Shown here one piece after another: positions 25,008 through 33,150 of a stretch of 64,000 nt of DNA. Source of the DNA: Bradyrhizobium sp. SRS-191. GTDB lineage: Bacteria; Pseudomonadota; Alphaproteobacteria; Rhizobiales; Xanthobacteraceae. The stretch's first letter is position 1. Each line of letters opens with the position of its first letter. The notes below the pieces were generated by a model, which did no database searches, was not told where the DNA came from, and worked only from the letters and a program-made list of their open reading frames with translations. The translations under genes were made by a program, and so were the position numbers. The stretch spans positions 62,001 to 126,000 of the forward strand of contig NZ_JANBVS010000011.1 in the NCBI RefSeq assembly GCF_024586915.1, read 5' to 3'.

Positions 25008-26288
25008 ATGATCACCCAGGACATCACGCAACGGATCGTCGACGCCGTCGACGCCGGCTTCGATCGCCAGCTCGCCACGACGAGCGACTTCGTCGCGATT
25101 CCTTCGACGCGCGGGGCGGAAGGGCCGTGCCAGGACATGTTCGGCGATCTCCTGCGTGAGCGCGGCTACGAGGTCGATGACTGGCACATCGATCTGGACG
25201 ACCTCAAGGACATGCGCGGCTACGGTCCGGTCGAGCATGACTTCTCCAGGGGACGCAGCGTCGTCGGAACCTATCGGCCGGCGACCTCTGCCGGCCGGTC
25301 GCTGATCCTGCAGGGGCATTGCGACGTCGTGCCGGCCGGTCCGCTCGACATGTGGGAGACGCCGCCGTTCTCGCCGGTCATCCGCGAGGGCCGGATGTAT
25401 GGCCGCGGCGCCTGCGACATGAAGTCCGGCACCATTGGCGCGCTCTATGCGCTCGATGCGATCAAAGCCGCTGGCTTGAAGCCGACCGCGCGCATTCACC
25501 TGCAGTCGGTCATCGAGGAGGAGAGCACCGGGGTCGGCGCGCTCTCCACCCTGCAGCGCGGCTATCGCGCCGATGCCTGCTTCATCCCGGAGCCGACCAG
25601 CGAGAAGATGGTGCGCTCGCAGGTCGGCGTGATCTGGTTCCGGATCAAGGTCCGCGGCTTCCCCGCGCATGTCTTCGAGGCCGGCATCGGCGCCAATGCG
25701 ATCAAGGCGTCCTATCATCTCATCCACGCGCTGGAGAAGCTCGAAGCCGACTGGAACGAGCGCGCCAAGAGCGACCATCACTTCAAGGCGCTCGATCATC
25801 CGATCAATTTCAACCCGGGCATCATCAGGGGCGGCGACTGGGCCTCGAGCGTGCCGGCCTGGTGCGACCTCGACTGCCGCATCGCGGTTCTGCCGGGCTG
25901 GTCGATCAAGGACTGTCAGAACGAGATCCTCGCTTGCGTCGCCGCGGCCTCGCGCGATCACCGCTTCCTCTCCAACAATCCGCCGATGGTGGAATGGTCG
26001 GGTTTCCTGTCGGAAGGCTATGAGCTGACCAACTCGGCCGAGCCGGAGGCCGCCTTCGGCCGGGCCTTCAATGCCGTCCATGGCGGCGAGGTGCAGGATC
26101 TCGTCTTCACGGCGCTGACCGACACACGCTTCTACGGGCTGAACTACAACATCCCGAGCCTCTGTTTCGGCGCGACCGGTGCGGCCATGCACGGCTTCAA
26201 CGAATATGTCGAGATCGACTCGCTGCGACAGGTGACCAAGACCATGGCGCTGTTCATCGCCGAGTGGTGCGGAGTCGAGAAGGCCTGA
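25008..26288 (+). CDS. M20 family ArgE/DapE-type deacylase (paralogue 1)
   Basis: A 426-residue zinc metallohydrolase from the ATG at 25008. Metal-site motifs are LQGHCDVVP (His and Asp), GRGACDMKSG, and the catalytic EEESTG pair; LIPEPTS-like FIPEPTS follows. The C-terminal conserved His appears in GAAMHGFNEYVE. The family cleaves N-acyl or dipeptide amide bonds in the cytosol, as in ArgE, DapE and N-acyl amino acid hydrolases. The protein is closely similar to the product of 58390-59688. It is followed by a strong hairpin and seems monocistronic. Confidence 0.9.
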   Translation: MITQDITQRIVDAVDAGFDRQLATTSDFVAIPSTRGAEGPCQDMFGDLLRERGYEVDDWHIDLDDLKDMRGYGPVEHDFSRGRSVVGTYRPATSAGRSLILQGHCDVVPAGPLDMWETPPFSPVIREGRMYGRGACDMKSGTIGALYALDAIKAAGLKPTARIHLQSVIEEESTGVGALSTLQRGYRADACFIPEPTSEKMVRSQVGVIWFRIKVRGFPAHVFEAGIGANAIKASYHLIHALEKLEADWNERAKSDHHFKALDHPINFNPGIIRGGDWASSVPAWCDLDCRIAVLPGWSIKDCQNEILACVAAASRDHRFLSNNPPMVEWSGFLSEGYELTNSAEPEAAFGRAFNAVHGGEVQDLVFTALTDTRFYGLNYNIPSLCFGATGAAMHGFNEYVEIDSLRQVTKTMALFIAEWCGVEKA

Positions 26289-26302
26289 GCAGCGACGTTT
26301 GA

Positions 26303-26339
26303 GCCGAAGGCCATGACCTCGCAGGTCATTGCCTTCGGC
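26303..26339. terminator. Hairpin terminator after M20 gene
   Basis: GCCGAAGGC-C-ATGACCT-CGC-AGGTCAT-T-GCCTTCGGC forms a 16-bp stem with one mismatch and a 3-nt loop, 14 bp after the M20 stop codon. There is no T-tract, so it may end transcription weakly or protect the mRNA end. Confidence 0.6.
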
Positions 26340-26404
26340 GCCACGAGACATCCAAATCGGAAGACACGCGCAGACGTGTCGCCACGAACCGGGGAGGGAC
26401 CTGG

Positions 26405-26803
26405 ATGACGCCGCTCGACAAGATCAAGTCGCTGAAGATGCCGTTTGCGGAATTGAAGGGCGTCACCTTCACCGAGGCCAGCGCGGAGCGTGTGGTGGCG
26501 CAGATGCAGGTCCGCGCCGATCTCTGCACGCTGCATCACACCATTCACGGCGGCGCCGTCATGGCGCTCGCAGACTCGGTCGGGGCGGCCGCGACCGTGG
26601 TCAACCTGCCGGAGGATACGAAGGGCACCACCACGATCGAGAGCAAGACCAACTTCATCGGCGGTGCCAAGGAAGGGACCGTCGTGAGGGCCATCGCAAC
26701 GCCGGTGCATCGCGGCCGCCGCACCCAGGTGTGGCAGACCCGAATCGAGACCGAGGACGGTAAGCTGGTGGCGATCGTCACGCAGACTCAGCTCGTACTG
26801 TGA
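26405..26803 (+). CDS. PaaI-type hotdog-fold thioesterase
   Basis: A 132-residue protein, the normal length for the PaaI/YbdB thioesterase group. The core motif THIHGGAVMALADSVGAAAT-like (read HTIHGGAVMALADSVG at about 46-61) carries the HGG and the acidic catalytic Asp. The second half has TTIESKTNFIGGAKEGTV, typical of the hotdog strand pair. It should hydrolyse an acyl-CoA or aryl-CoA thioester in the cytosol. GGGAGGGACC precedes the ATG. No pathway is implied by its neighbours. Confidence 0.88.
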   Translation: MTPLDKIKSLKMPFAELKGVTFTEASAERVVAQMQVRADLCTLHHTIHGGAVMALADSVGAAATVVNLPEDTKGTTTIESKTNFIGGAKEGTVVRAIATPVHRGRRTQVWQTRIETEDGKLVAIVTQTQLVL

Positions 26804-26964
26804 TGATTCGTACACAAACGATTCACCAGCTCACGCGGTCGGTGCATGGCCGCATGCTCTCCCCGTAGAGCGCGGGGCTTGCAATGAATGTTGCAATGCA
26901 CAATATAGCTCTTGTCTAGGGAAAGACGTCTGTGCGCGAGGGCTTCGAAAAGGAGTCTTTGGCA

Positions 26965-27585
26965 GTGTCACAGGTAGATACTTTTCGTCCCCGGCCGGGC
27001 TTCGGCTATGTGCGGACGCTCAGCCAGCACGAGGAACTGCCGCTGCTGCGCGATCATTTGCTGCGGCTCGATCCAGAGAGCCGGCATGATCGATTCAACG
27101 GTTTTCTCGATGACAGTTTCATCGAACGCTACGCCGCGCGCTGTGCGGCCGATGGCACGATCGTCGTTGCCTATATGGAAAACGGCATGGTGCGCGGCGC
27201 CGCCGAATTGCATCCGCCGGAGCAGTCCGAGGACGGGCTTCCGGAGATCGCGTTCAGCGTCGAGTCCTGCGTGCGCCGCCGCGGCGTCGGCAGCCTGCTG
27301 TTCGAGCGGGTGATTTCCGAAGCGCGCTGGAAGGGCTATCGCGAGCTGCGCGTGACGACGGGATCGCAGAACCATGCGATGCGGGCGCTGGCAGCCAAGT
27401 TCGGCGCGCATCTGGCGTTCCGCCACGGCGAGTCGACCGGCACGATCGATCTGAGCCAACAGCCGCAGGATGAGTTCGCCAAGCTGGTGATCGAAACGCC
27501 GATCGCTGCGGCGCGCGCGTTCTTCAATCTCAATCGCGCCTGCTGGAAGCTGGTGACGCGTATGTACGACAAGCGCGCCGCCTGA
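26965..27585 (+). CDS. GNAT family N-acetyltransferase
   Basis: The start is set at GTG 26965 because AAAAGGAG lies nine bases before it; an earlier GTG at 26932 is possible. The 206-residue product has the acetyl-CoA loop ESCVRRRGVGSLLFERVISEA (R-R-x-G-V/I-G-S) and the following strand ELRVTTGSQNHAMRALAAKFG. A long C-terminal helix region follows, as in some regulatory GNATs. The acceptor is unknown. The gene is followed by a perfect bidirectional terminator. Confidence 0.85.
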   Translation: MSQVDTFRPRPGFGYVRTLSQHEELPLLRDHLLRLDPESRHDRFNGFLDDSFIERYAARCAADGTIVVAYMENGMVRGAAELHPPEQSEDGLPEIAFSVESCVRRRGVGSLLFERVISEARWKGYRELRVTTGSQNHAMRALAAKFGAHLAFRHGESTGTIDLSQQPQDEFAKLVIETPIAAARAFFNLNRACWKLVTRMYDKRAA

Positions 27586-27606
27586 GCCGTATCCGTTCGC
27601 CCATCA

Positions 27607-27643
27607 AAAAGGCGCGGCAGCGATGATCGCTGCCGCGCCTTTT
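27607..27643. terminator. Bidirectional intrinsic terminator
   Basis: AAAAGGCGCGGCAGCGAT and its exact reverse complement flank a single G, giving a long perfect stem with A-tract on one side and T-tract on the other. It lies between the convergent acetyltransferase and 100-residue-protein genes and can end transcription from both. Confidence 0.92.
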
Positions 27644-27689
27644 CATTTCACGTGCTTGAGTTGTTTGCGTCGACGCCTGGCGACGTCGC

Positions 27690-27992
27690 TCAGGCGGTGC
27701 GCTTGTCGAAGTTGAAGCGGCGCACGGTACGGCGCTCGACCACGACGGCGCGCTGCTGCGTGCCCTGGTCCGCCGTGATGACACGGGTGTTGGTGCGCGC
27801 CGCGACCCGGACGGCCTTCTTGACCTCGGGCAGAACCTGCTCGAGCGGCAGTCCCATCAGCGCCGAGGCAATCTCGGCCTGAGCCTGCACGTCGTCGGTG
27901 ATGCCGGATGCCGCGAAGATCGCTTCCTCCAGAGTCGGGGGATCACGCCTGACGCGACGCGGACCGTACTTGGTGTTCCAATCTTCGCTCAT
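27690..27992 (-). CDS. Conserved small cytosolic protein of unknown function
   Basis: A 100-residue soluble protein. The first half is helical (PTLEEAIFAASGITDDVQAQAEIASALMG), the second is basic, with an Arg-rich end (VVVERRTVRRFNFDKRTA). No membrane segment or catalytic motif. GAGG lies close before the ATG. The basic tail could bind nucleic acid; this is speculation. It seems to be a small protein restricted to Bradyrhizobium relatives. It ends at the strong terminator 27607-27643. Confidence 0.65.
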   Translation of the reverse strand: MSEDWNTKYGPRRVRRDPPTLEEAIFAASGITDDVQAQAEIASALMGLPLEQVLPEVKKAVRVAARTNTRVITADQGTQQRAVVVERRTVRRFNFDKRTA

Positions 27993-28069
27993 GGGGGCCT
28001 CGTGAATCGTCCGGGATACCTAGAAGCAGGATTGTTGCATTGCAATATGAAATCGGCGCGGCAGCCCAG

Positions 28070-28768
28070 CTATGCGTTCACCATGTCGCGATCGGGCAAC
28101 GCTGCCGTGGTCATGTGGACATCCTGGGGCCAGCGGCGCAAGGCCGCGTGCCCGGCTTTGGTGAGGGCGTAGATGCCGCGCTCGGCGCGGTCGAACCAGC
28201 CATAGACATTCCGTTGCAGGATCTTCGGCGCGTCGGGGATGTCGGCGCGCAGATCGCGCACGCGCTTCGGTCCGGCCGACAGCGCCGAGGCACAGGCCAG
28301 CGCCTGCTGCCGGTAGGCCGTCATGATCGGCGCACGCGTCGAGCCGCCGGCGACCGGGTCGCCCTTGCGGCGCTGATGCTCGCTCACGAGACGCGATCGC
28401 TTCTTGGGATTCTTGCGCGGCGCCGTGGTCGGCGGATGCACCAGCAGCTCGACCTGTCCGCTGTCCGTCACCGCCAGCATGCCGAAGCCAAGTCTGCGGC
28501 ACAGGTTGCGGTAGCGCGCGTCGCTCTCGCGGCCCTTGCCGCGCGCCGACAGTTTCGCCGCGACCCAGACCTCGTCGCAGGCGCCGGCGCGATCCACGGC
28601 CTGCAATAGCAATTCCAGGTTGAAGGCCTGCTTCAGCTCACAGATCACGACGATCGGCGGATCCTCGCCCTTCAGCGCCACCACATCGCAGCCGCCGACT
28701 TCCCCCTTGGCCGAGAAGCCGAGGCTTTCGAGGAAGCGTTTGACGGGAAGGTAGAGCGCGGTTTCCAA
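28070..28768 (-). CDS. DUF2161 family PD-(D/E)XK-type phosphodiesterase
   Basis: A 232-residue protein that appears to start at TTG, since METALYLPVKRFLE is the usual N-terminus of the family and no ATG is suitably placed. The nuclease-fold core is visible as GCDVVALKG (Asp) followed by IVVICELKQAF, giving the D...E-x-K pattern. A basic linker (about 110-140) and a C-terminal helical, winged-helix-like part (DAPKILQRNVYGWFDRAERGIYALT) suggest DNA binding. Function in the cell is unknown. It is monocistronic. Confidence 0.8.
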   Translation of the reverse strand: METALYLPVKRFLESLGFSAKGEVGGCDVVALKGEDPPIVVICELKQAFNLELLLQAVDRAGACDEVWVAAKLSARGKGRESDARYRNLCRRLGFGMLAVTDSGQVELLVHPPTTAPRKNPKKRSRLVSEHQRRKGDPVAGGSTRAPIMTAYRQQALACASALSAGPKRVRDLRADIPDAPKILQRNVYGWFDRAERGIYALTKAGHAALRRWPQDVHMTTAALPDRDMVNA

Positions 28769-28864
28769 AGGCCGTCCACGTTTGCGACTCAGGCGCGGGC
28801 GAGTCTAGCCCGACGCATCCTGCGATGTCAGCGGGCAACGACGCCCTCGGACCGATTGCGGCCG

Positions 28865-29545
28865 CTACATGCGGCCGACCACCGGTATCAACGCGCCGGT
28901 GACGCCACTTGCGGCGTCGCTGGCCAGGAACAGGATGACTTCGGCGAGCTCCTGCGGTGTGACCCATTTGTCGAAGTCGGCCTTGGGCATGCTGGCACGA
29001 TTGGCCGGAGTGTCGATGGTCGACGGCAACACCGCGTTGACGGTGATCTTGCCCTTCCACTCCGCCGCGAGCGCCTCGGTCAGGCGATGCACCCCCGATT
29101 TGGAAGCGGCATAGGGGCCCATGCCGGCACCGGCCTGGAGCGCGCCCATGGCGCCGATATTGACGATGCGCCCGGTGCTGGAGCGAACCAGATGCGGGAC
29201 CGCGGCGCGAGAGGCGTGCAGCGCCGTCATCAGGTTGCGCGCATGCATCTTCTCCCAGACGCTGTCGTCGCCCTCGGCGGCATTCTCGAACGCAAAAGCG
29301 CCCGCGATGTTGATCAGGGCGTCCAAGGTGCCGAAATGGGCCGCCACGGAGTCGATGGCGACCTTGGCCTGCTCGGGATCGGAGAGATCGACGCCGCCCA
29401 GCTCGATCCGGTCGTCACTGGCCGGGATCTCGGCTTGGGCATGATCGATTCCGGCCACATGCGCCCCGCGCGCCAGCGCCAGATCCGCCACGCTGCGCCC
29501 GAGCGCACCCTGCGCGCCCGTAATGACAATCACTGCTCCGTTCAT
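28865..29545 (-). CDS. SDR family oxidoreductase
   Basis: A 226-residue Rossmann enzyme. The cofactor motif is TGAQGALGRSV near the N-terminus, then NIAGAF (NNAG equivalent) and the active-site YAASK. The position 13 residues before that Tyr, normally the catalytic Ser, is Ala in the sequence NIGAMGALQAG. The end has GVTGALIPVVGR, typical of SDRs. It probably binds NAD(P)(H), but the missing Ser makes classical alcohol or ketone chemistry uncertain; some SDR subfamilies share this. GGGACGGA precedes the ATG. The gene is divergent from the SGNH hydrolase. Confidence 0.87.
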   Translation of the reverse strand: MNGAVIVITGAQGALGRSVADLALARGAHVAGIDHAQAEIPASDDRIELGGVDLSDPEQAKVAIDSVAAHFGTLDALINIAGAFAFENAAEGDDSVWEKMHARNLMTALHASRAAVPHLVRSSTGRIVNIGAMGALQAGAGMGPYAASKSGVHRLTEALAAEWKGKITVNAVLPSTIDTPANRASMPKADFDKWVTPQELAEVILFLASDAASGVTGALIPVVGRM

Positions 29546-29676
29546 TCCGTCCCTGGTCCCGTTGCCACGCCCCGCAGCGTCGTTCTTTTATACTATTGCC
29601 AAGCGAACCAGTTGCAATGGCTGCGCGGCCGCGGCATGCAATTGCAATCAGAAAGCGTGGTTCGTCAGAGGTGACC

Positions 29677-30375
29677 ATGACCGCGACAAACTCTTGCGGC
29701 TTTCCAGTCGTTTTCACCGCGTTTCCTCATCCGCTCAGGCATTTCCGGCAGAGTCTGAGCGCGCAGCGCAAGACCCGGGTCGTGGCGCTCGGCTCATCCT
29801 CCACGGCGGGCACCAACAATATCGTGGCGTTTCCTGCGCGGATCGAGCAGCGGCTGCGCAAGGCCAACTTTGGCTGCGTGATCGATGTCCTCAACCGCGG
29901 CATCGGCGGACAGGAAGCGGCAGAGGAGCTGTCGCGCTTCGAATCCGACGTGCTGGCGGAACAGCCGGCACTCGTCATCTGGCAGGTCGGCACCAATGCA
30001 GCCTATCGGGCAGGCATCTATAGTCCCGATGAGGTGGAGGCGGCGTTGCGCGTCGGCCTCGGTTGGCTGACCGGGACGCAGCGGATGGACGTCATCGTCA
30101 TGGACCTGCAGTACACCGCCGCGATCGTCGAAAAGCCAGAACGGCTGGCCTTCGCGGTGGACATGCAGCGGCGGATCGAGCAGGTCACGACCGCCGCTGG
30201 CGTCAACCTTTTCAGGCGCTGGGACCTGATGAAGGGCTGGTGTGACGCCGGTCTGCCATTGTCCGCCCTGGATGACGGTCATGACGATCATCTCCATATG
30301 AGCGAATGCGCGACCGCCAATGTCAGCGAGGTTCTTGCGCACGCCATCATGACGAGCCCGGCCCCCGTCACCTGA
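29677..30375 (+). CDS. SGNH/GDSL-type hydrolase
   Basis: The ATG at 29677 has AGAGGTGACC before it and gives 232 residues. Block I reads ALGSSSTAG (GDS replaced by GSS with the serine kept), block II NRGIGGQEA, block III WQVGTNAAY, and block V DDGHDDHLHMSE supplies the Asp and His. No clear signal peptide is present, though the N-terminus is mildly hydrophobic. It likely cleaves an ester or acetyl group on a small molecule or glycan. Substrate unknown. Confidence 0.85.
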   Translation: MTATNSCGFPVVFTAFPHPLRHFRQSLSAQRKTRVVALGSSSTAGTNNIVAFPARIEQRLRKANFGCVIDVLNRGIGGQEAAEELSRFESDVLAEQPALVIWQVGTNAAYRAGIYSPDEVEAALRVGLGWLTGTQRMDVIVMDLQYTAAIVEKPERLAFAVDMQRRIEQVTTAAGVNLFRRWDLMKGWCDAGLPLSALDDGHDDHLHMSECATANVSEVLAHAIMTSPAPVT

Positions 30376-30466
30376 TCGATAAAATTTGCCCGAGTTTCGT
30401 AAGCAGATCGCCAGCGTCGCAGGGTAGCTTCGTCCAATGCCGGTTGATGGGCGTTGGAGCTTTGTC

Positions 30467-30685
30467 ATGATGAGACATCTGCAGGACCATGGTTTGCCGC
30501 TGGTGCAGCTGAAAGAGCAGCGGCGGGATCTCGTGGTCGCCTTGCAGAACCGGTCGGGTCCGGTGAGCGGCTGGGAGTTGATGCAGATCGCAGCCGTGCA
30601 GCAGGCGATTTCCGCATTCGAAGAGGTCATCGCCGATCTCGATGCGCTCGAGGCAGCCGAAAGCGCTGACATCGAAGCGGCCTGA
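30467..30685 (+). CDS. Small helical hypothetical protein
   Basis: A 72-residue product from the ATG at 30467, which has TTGGAGC eight bases upstream. An open extension to 30437 is less likely. The sequence is predicted to be two or three helices rich in Gln, Leu and Glu (VQLKEQRRDLVVALQ, MQIAAVQQAISAFEEVIADLDALEAAE), possibly a coiled coil. No known family. It is 97 bp before the next plus-strand gene. Confidence 0.6.
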   Translation: MMRHLQDHGLPLVQLKEQRRDLVVALQNRSGPVSGWELMQIAAVQQAISAFEEVIADLDALEAAESADIEAA

Positions 30686-30781
30686 TCCAACATCAAGACT
30701 TCGCTCCCCCCTGCGTGGAGTGGTCGACAACGATGATATCTCGGCGTGCACTGCGGGCGCGCCGCCGCTAGCATGATCCGC

Positions 30782-31477
30782 ATGGACCGGATTCGTACCG
30801 TCGCGATCATTGCCGTCGCCCTGAGCGTGAGCTCCGTTTCGGCCAAGGCGGATTGCGCACCTGACCAGCATCAGAGTTTCATCTGCGGTGAAGGCAAGGC
30901 CGCCGTCCGCGTCTTTCCCGATACGATCTCACCGTCGCGAAAGCTCGCCTTCGGTTGGCGGACGTCCGAGGGGTTGCCGAGCGGGCAGGCCGAGCCGCCC
31001 GGTGATGTCGAGGATGTCCTTGTCAAACTTTCGGATGGCGCGGTGCTCGGCCGGCTCGGGGGCAGCTATTGGGCGAGCGGCGAGATGCGCGCCAACCGCT
31101 ATGACCTGATCGCCGCCTGGTCGCCCGACAGTCGTGCCGTGGTCGAGGTCGCGAACAGTCGATGGGACACCGACGCGTTCCGCTTCTACTCCGTCGGCGA
31201 TGCCGGCCTGGTCAGCCTCGATCTGCATGATCTCGTCGAGCAGACCGTGCGGGCGAAAGCTGCGAAGAAGGTGGAGAAGGGACGCGTGTTTCGCGTGCGC
31301 GAGGATCTGCCCGTGAAGCTCGAAGCTGATGGCCGCCTGACCTTTACAGCGATTTTGTTCATCCCGAAGAGCGAGCAGCCGGCGCTCGGCTTCCACGTCG
31401 AGCTCATGATCAAGACTGTGAAATCGGCGGCTGCGGCGCGGGTGATCTCCGTTCAGCCGGCCAAGCTGCCCAACTGA
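30782..31477 (+). CDS. Secreted hypothetical protein
   Basis: The ATG at 30782 gives 231 residues with a signal peptide (about 1-24, ending SAKA). The mature protein begins DCAPDQHQSFICGEGK with two cysteines and continues as a beta-rich domain (KLAFGWRTSEGLP, SDGAVLGRLGGSYW, YDLIAAWSPDSRAVVEVA), somewhat like a beta-propeller blade. No catalytic motif recognised. Location is presumably periplasmic. The stop lies 13 bp from that of the convergent phosphatase gene. Confidence 0.65.
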   Translation: MDRIRTVAIIAVALSVSSVSAKADCAPDQHQSFICGEGKAAVRVFPDTISPSRKLAFGWRTSEGLPSGQAEPPGDVEDVLVKLSDGAVLGRLGGSYWASGEMRANRYDLIAAWSPDSRAVVEVANSRWDTDAFRFYSVGDAGLVSLDLHDLVEQTVRAKAAKKVEKGRVFRVREDLPVKLEADGRLTFTAILFIPKSEQPALGFHVELMIKTVKSAAAARVISVQPAKLPN

Positions 31478-31490
31478 CCGGCGCCGACGG

Positions 31491-32246
31491 TCAGCTCGTG
31501 AGATAGCGCTCCTGCAACGCCTTGCGTTCGGCCTGATCGATGCCCAGGCCACGGCGGAGATAGCTGCCGACGTCACCATAGTCCTGGCGGATCGTGTCGA
31601 GAGCCGCAGCCAGAAACGACGCCTGCACCGTGCCGATCGCCTCGATCACCTCATCGGGCAGCTCGGGATGAGCCGCTGTATCCCGGCGGAAATACTGATT
31701 GGTGAGCAGATAGTCGTCGAGGATGATCTCGTCCGGCACATCGAGAGCGGACAGGACCAGCGCGCAAGCCACACCCGTCCGGTCTTTCCCGGCCGTGCAG
31801 TGAATCACCAGCGGAGCATGGTCCGCGAGAAGGTGTTCGAACAGAGTGCGAAAGCGTGGCGTGTAGTGACGGATGTAGTTGCGATAGGAGTCTCGCATCA
31901 GCTCGAGCGCATCGTCCCTCGTCAGTCGTCCCGCCGACCAGCGTTCCCGCAGGACAGGGACGACGCTCGGCTCGATCGGCAGCGTGTGAACGGCGATTTC
32001 GGCGATCGCACACAGGCCGGCGGCTCGTTCCTGCCGGCCGCGGAAATCGAATGCGCTGCGAATACCGAGCCGGCGCACCGCGGCCGCATCTGTTTCCGTC
32101 AGCTGACCGAGATGGTTGGAACGGAAGATCTGCCGCCAGCGGACATGGCGTCCGTCGCGGCTTTCATATCCGCCGAGATCCCTGAAGTTGCTGGCGCCTT
32201 GAAGGCCGAGATGACGGGGAGGAGACGGAGACTCTGCAGCGGACAT
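31491..32246 (-). CDS. Tyrosine-protein phosphatase (DSP/Y_phosphatase3 family)
   Basis: The ATG complementary to 32244-32246 starts the conserved part, giving 251 residues; the frame is open much further upstream without similarity. The family opening GASNFRDLGGYESRDGR is at about 17-33, and the P-loop HCTAGKDRTG carries the catalytic Cys and Arg. Lys in the loop is typical of phosphatases in this group, which act on phosphotyrosine or phosphoinositides. It is cytosolic with no signal. No obvious Shine-Dalgarno precedes the start. Confidence 0.88.
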   Translation of the reverse strand: MSAAESPSPPRHLGLQGASNFRDLGGYESRDGRHVRWRQIFRSNHLGQLTETDAAAVRRLGIRSAFDFRGRQERAAGLCAIAEIAVHTLPIEPSVVPVLRERWSAGRLTRDDALELMRDSYRNYIRHYTPRFRTLFEHLLADHAPLVIHCTAGKDRTGVACALVLSALDVPDEIILDDYLLTNQYFRRDTAAHPELPDEVIEAIGTVQASFLAAALDTIRQDYGDVGSYLRRGLGIDQAERKALQERYLTS

Positions 32247-32336
32247 AAGCGCACTGTACGTCAACCGAGCGCCGCTGTGAAACCTGCGAAGCGTCAACCG
32301 ACGGTCCAGGCATCGCTCTGAAGCGTCGGAAGAAAG

Positions 32337-32369
32337 AAAAAGGGCCGGAACCTCGTCGGTCCGACCCTT
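32337..32369 (-). terminator. Intrinsic terminator of gstI
   Basis: On the minus strand AAGGGTCGGACC-GACGA-GGTTCCGGCCCTT forms an imperfect stem followed by TTTCTTTCTT, about 40 bp after the gstI stop. It is one of the clearest rho-independent terminators in the window. Confidence 0.8.
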
Positions 32370-32409
32370 CAGCAGATGCGCAAAACATGCGTTACGGGAC
32401 TTGTCGACA

Positions 32410-32604
32410 TCAGCGGTCCCACGCCGGCTTGGCTTCCTGAATCGCCTCGTCGTGATACCAGCTGCCGCTGTAGATCGTCGGCTGGATCGAAGGCGCCGTC
32501 GGCAGGGACGCCGCAACTCCGGCCGAGCGGGGGACAAGGCCGGCTCGCCCTCCACGCGGAAATTGATAGATCCTCGCGGATCCCTCGGTCACATTGGTCT
32601 CCAT
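32410..32604 (-). CDS. gstI: GstI-like glutamine synthetase translation inhibitor (DUF2735)
   Basis: A 64-residue protein with a strong AAGGAG before its ATG. The start METNVTEGSARIYQFPRGGR is the DUF2735 signature. In Rhizobium leguminosarum a small protein, GstI, is encoded divergently upstream of glnII and lowers GSII synthesis at the translational level; this gene has the same size, place and orientation. That makes the assignment likely, though function here is inferred. The rest of the chain is low-complexity with a conserved-looking SGSWYHDEAIQEAKPAW end. It has its own terminator at 32337-32369. Confidence 0.8.
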   Translation of the reverse strand: METNVTEGSARIYQFPRGGRAGLVPRSAGVAASLPTAPSIQPTIYSGSWYHDEAIQEAKPAWDR

Positions 32605-32968
32605 TCCCTAGTCTCCTTCCCATCGGGCAATGCGATGGTGCGCCCGACTCGTTCTCGTGTGGTTACCACTTCCGATATCGGCGGCTGCCCCTGGGAATGC
32701 AACATGATCAAAATGAAATCACATGTTGCGCATTTGGAAGGCATTCGTGGTTTTGCCTCCTGCGAAGCAACGGGCAGCTGACTAACGCTTGGGCCGGACC
32801 AAAGGTTGCGAGAACCCGTGCTCCATCTTTTCGAAAATGTCCGGGAACTGCTGCGGCCTTGTTCGGGTGATTTTCCGCGTTGCCGCAAATGCCAAGGAAT
32901 CAAGCTAGATTCTGACATCGTGCTGCCGCTGCCATGCGCTCCGTGCAATCCCGGCCGCGCGGCTTTGT

Positions 32969-32985
32969 CGCACCTCGTGGGTGTG
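32969..32985. promoter_or_regulatory. Candidate NtrC binding site
   Basis: CGCACC-TCGTG-GGTGTG matches the NtrC consensus TGCACC-N5-GGTGCA at 10 of 12 positions. Its centre is about 96 bp upstream of the start point expected from the sigma-54 promoter, where enhancer sites normally lie. Confidence 0.6.
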
Positions 32986-33045
32986 CCGGCCGGGTCGGAC
33001 GGTGCCTCGGTCACCCAGGGAGGATGCGGCGGGACGTCGCGGAGT

Positions 33046-33063
33046 TTGGCACGTTCCGTGCTT
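33046..33063 (+). promoter_or_regulatory. Sigma-54 (RpoN) promoter of glnII
   Basis: TTGGCACGTTCCGTGCTT fits the -24/-12 consensus TGGCAC-N5-TTGC with one mismatch, and GG (33048-33049) and GC (33060-33061) are exactly 10 bases apart. It lies about 90 bp before the glnII ATG, leaving a leader near 78 nt. glnII in rhizobia is known to depend on NtrC and RpoN. Confidence 0.85.
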
Positions 33064-33150
33064 AAGAGTGCGCTGGCCGATCGTGGCCGGGTAAGCGCGG
33101 GGAGCCTTCGATTGCTGGGCTCCCACCTTTCGATAAGACAGAGAGGCTCA

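Larger units (their letters stand above)
32605..33150. other. 546-bp gstI-glnII control region
   Basis: This divergent spacer holds the glnII sigma-54 promoter and an NtrC-like site (listed separately). It also has an inverted repeat GCAACATG/CATGTTGC at 32699-32706 and 32722-32729 with a 15-bp spacer, a possible operator nearer gstI. A less exact NtrC-like half site, CCGTGCA, lies near 32940-32946. The frame of glnII is open upstream to 32806 but that extension is not protein-like. Confidence 0.6.
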
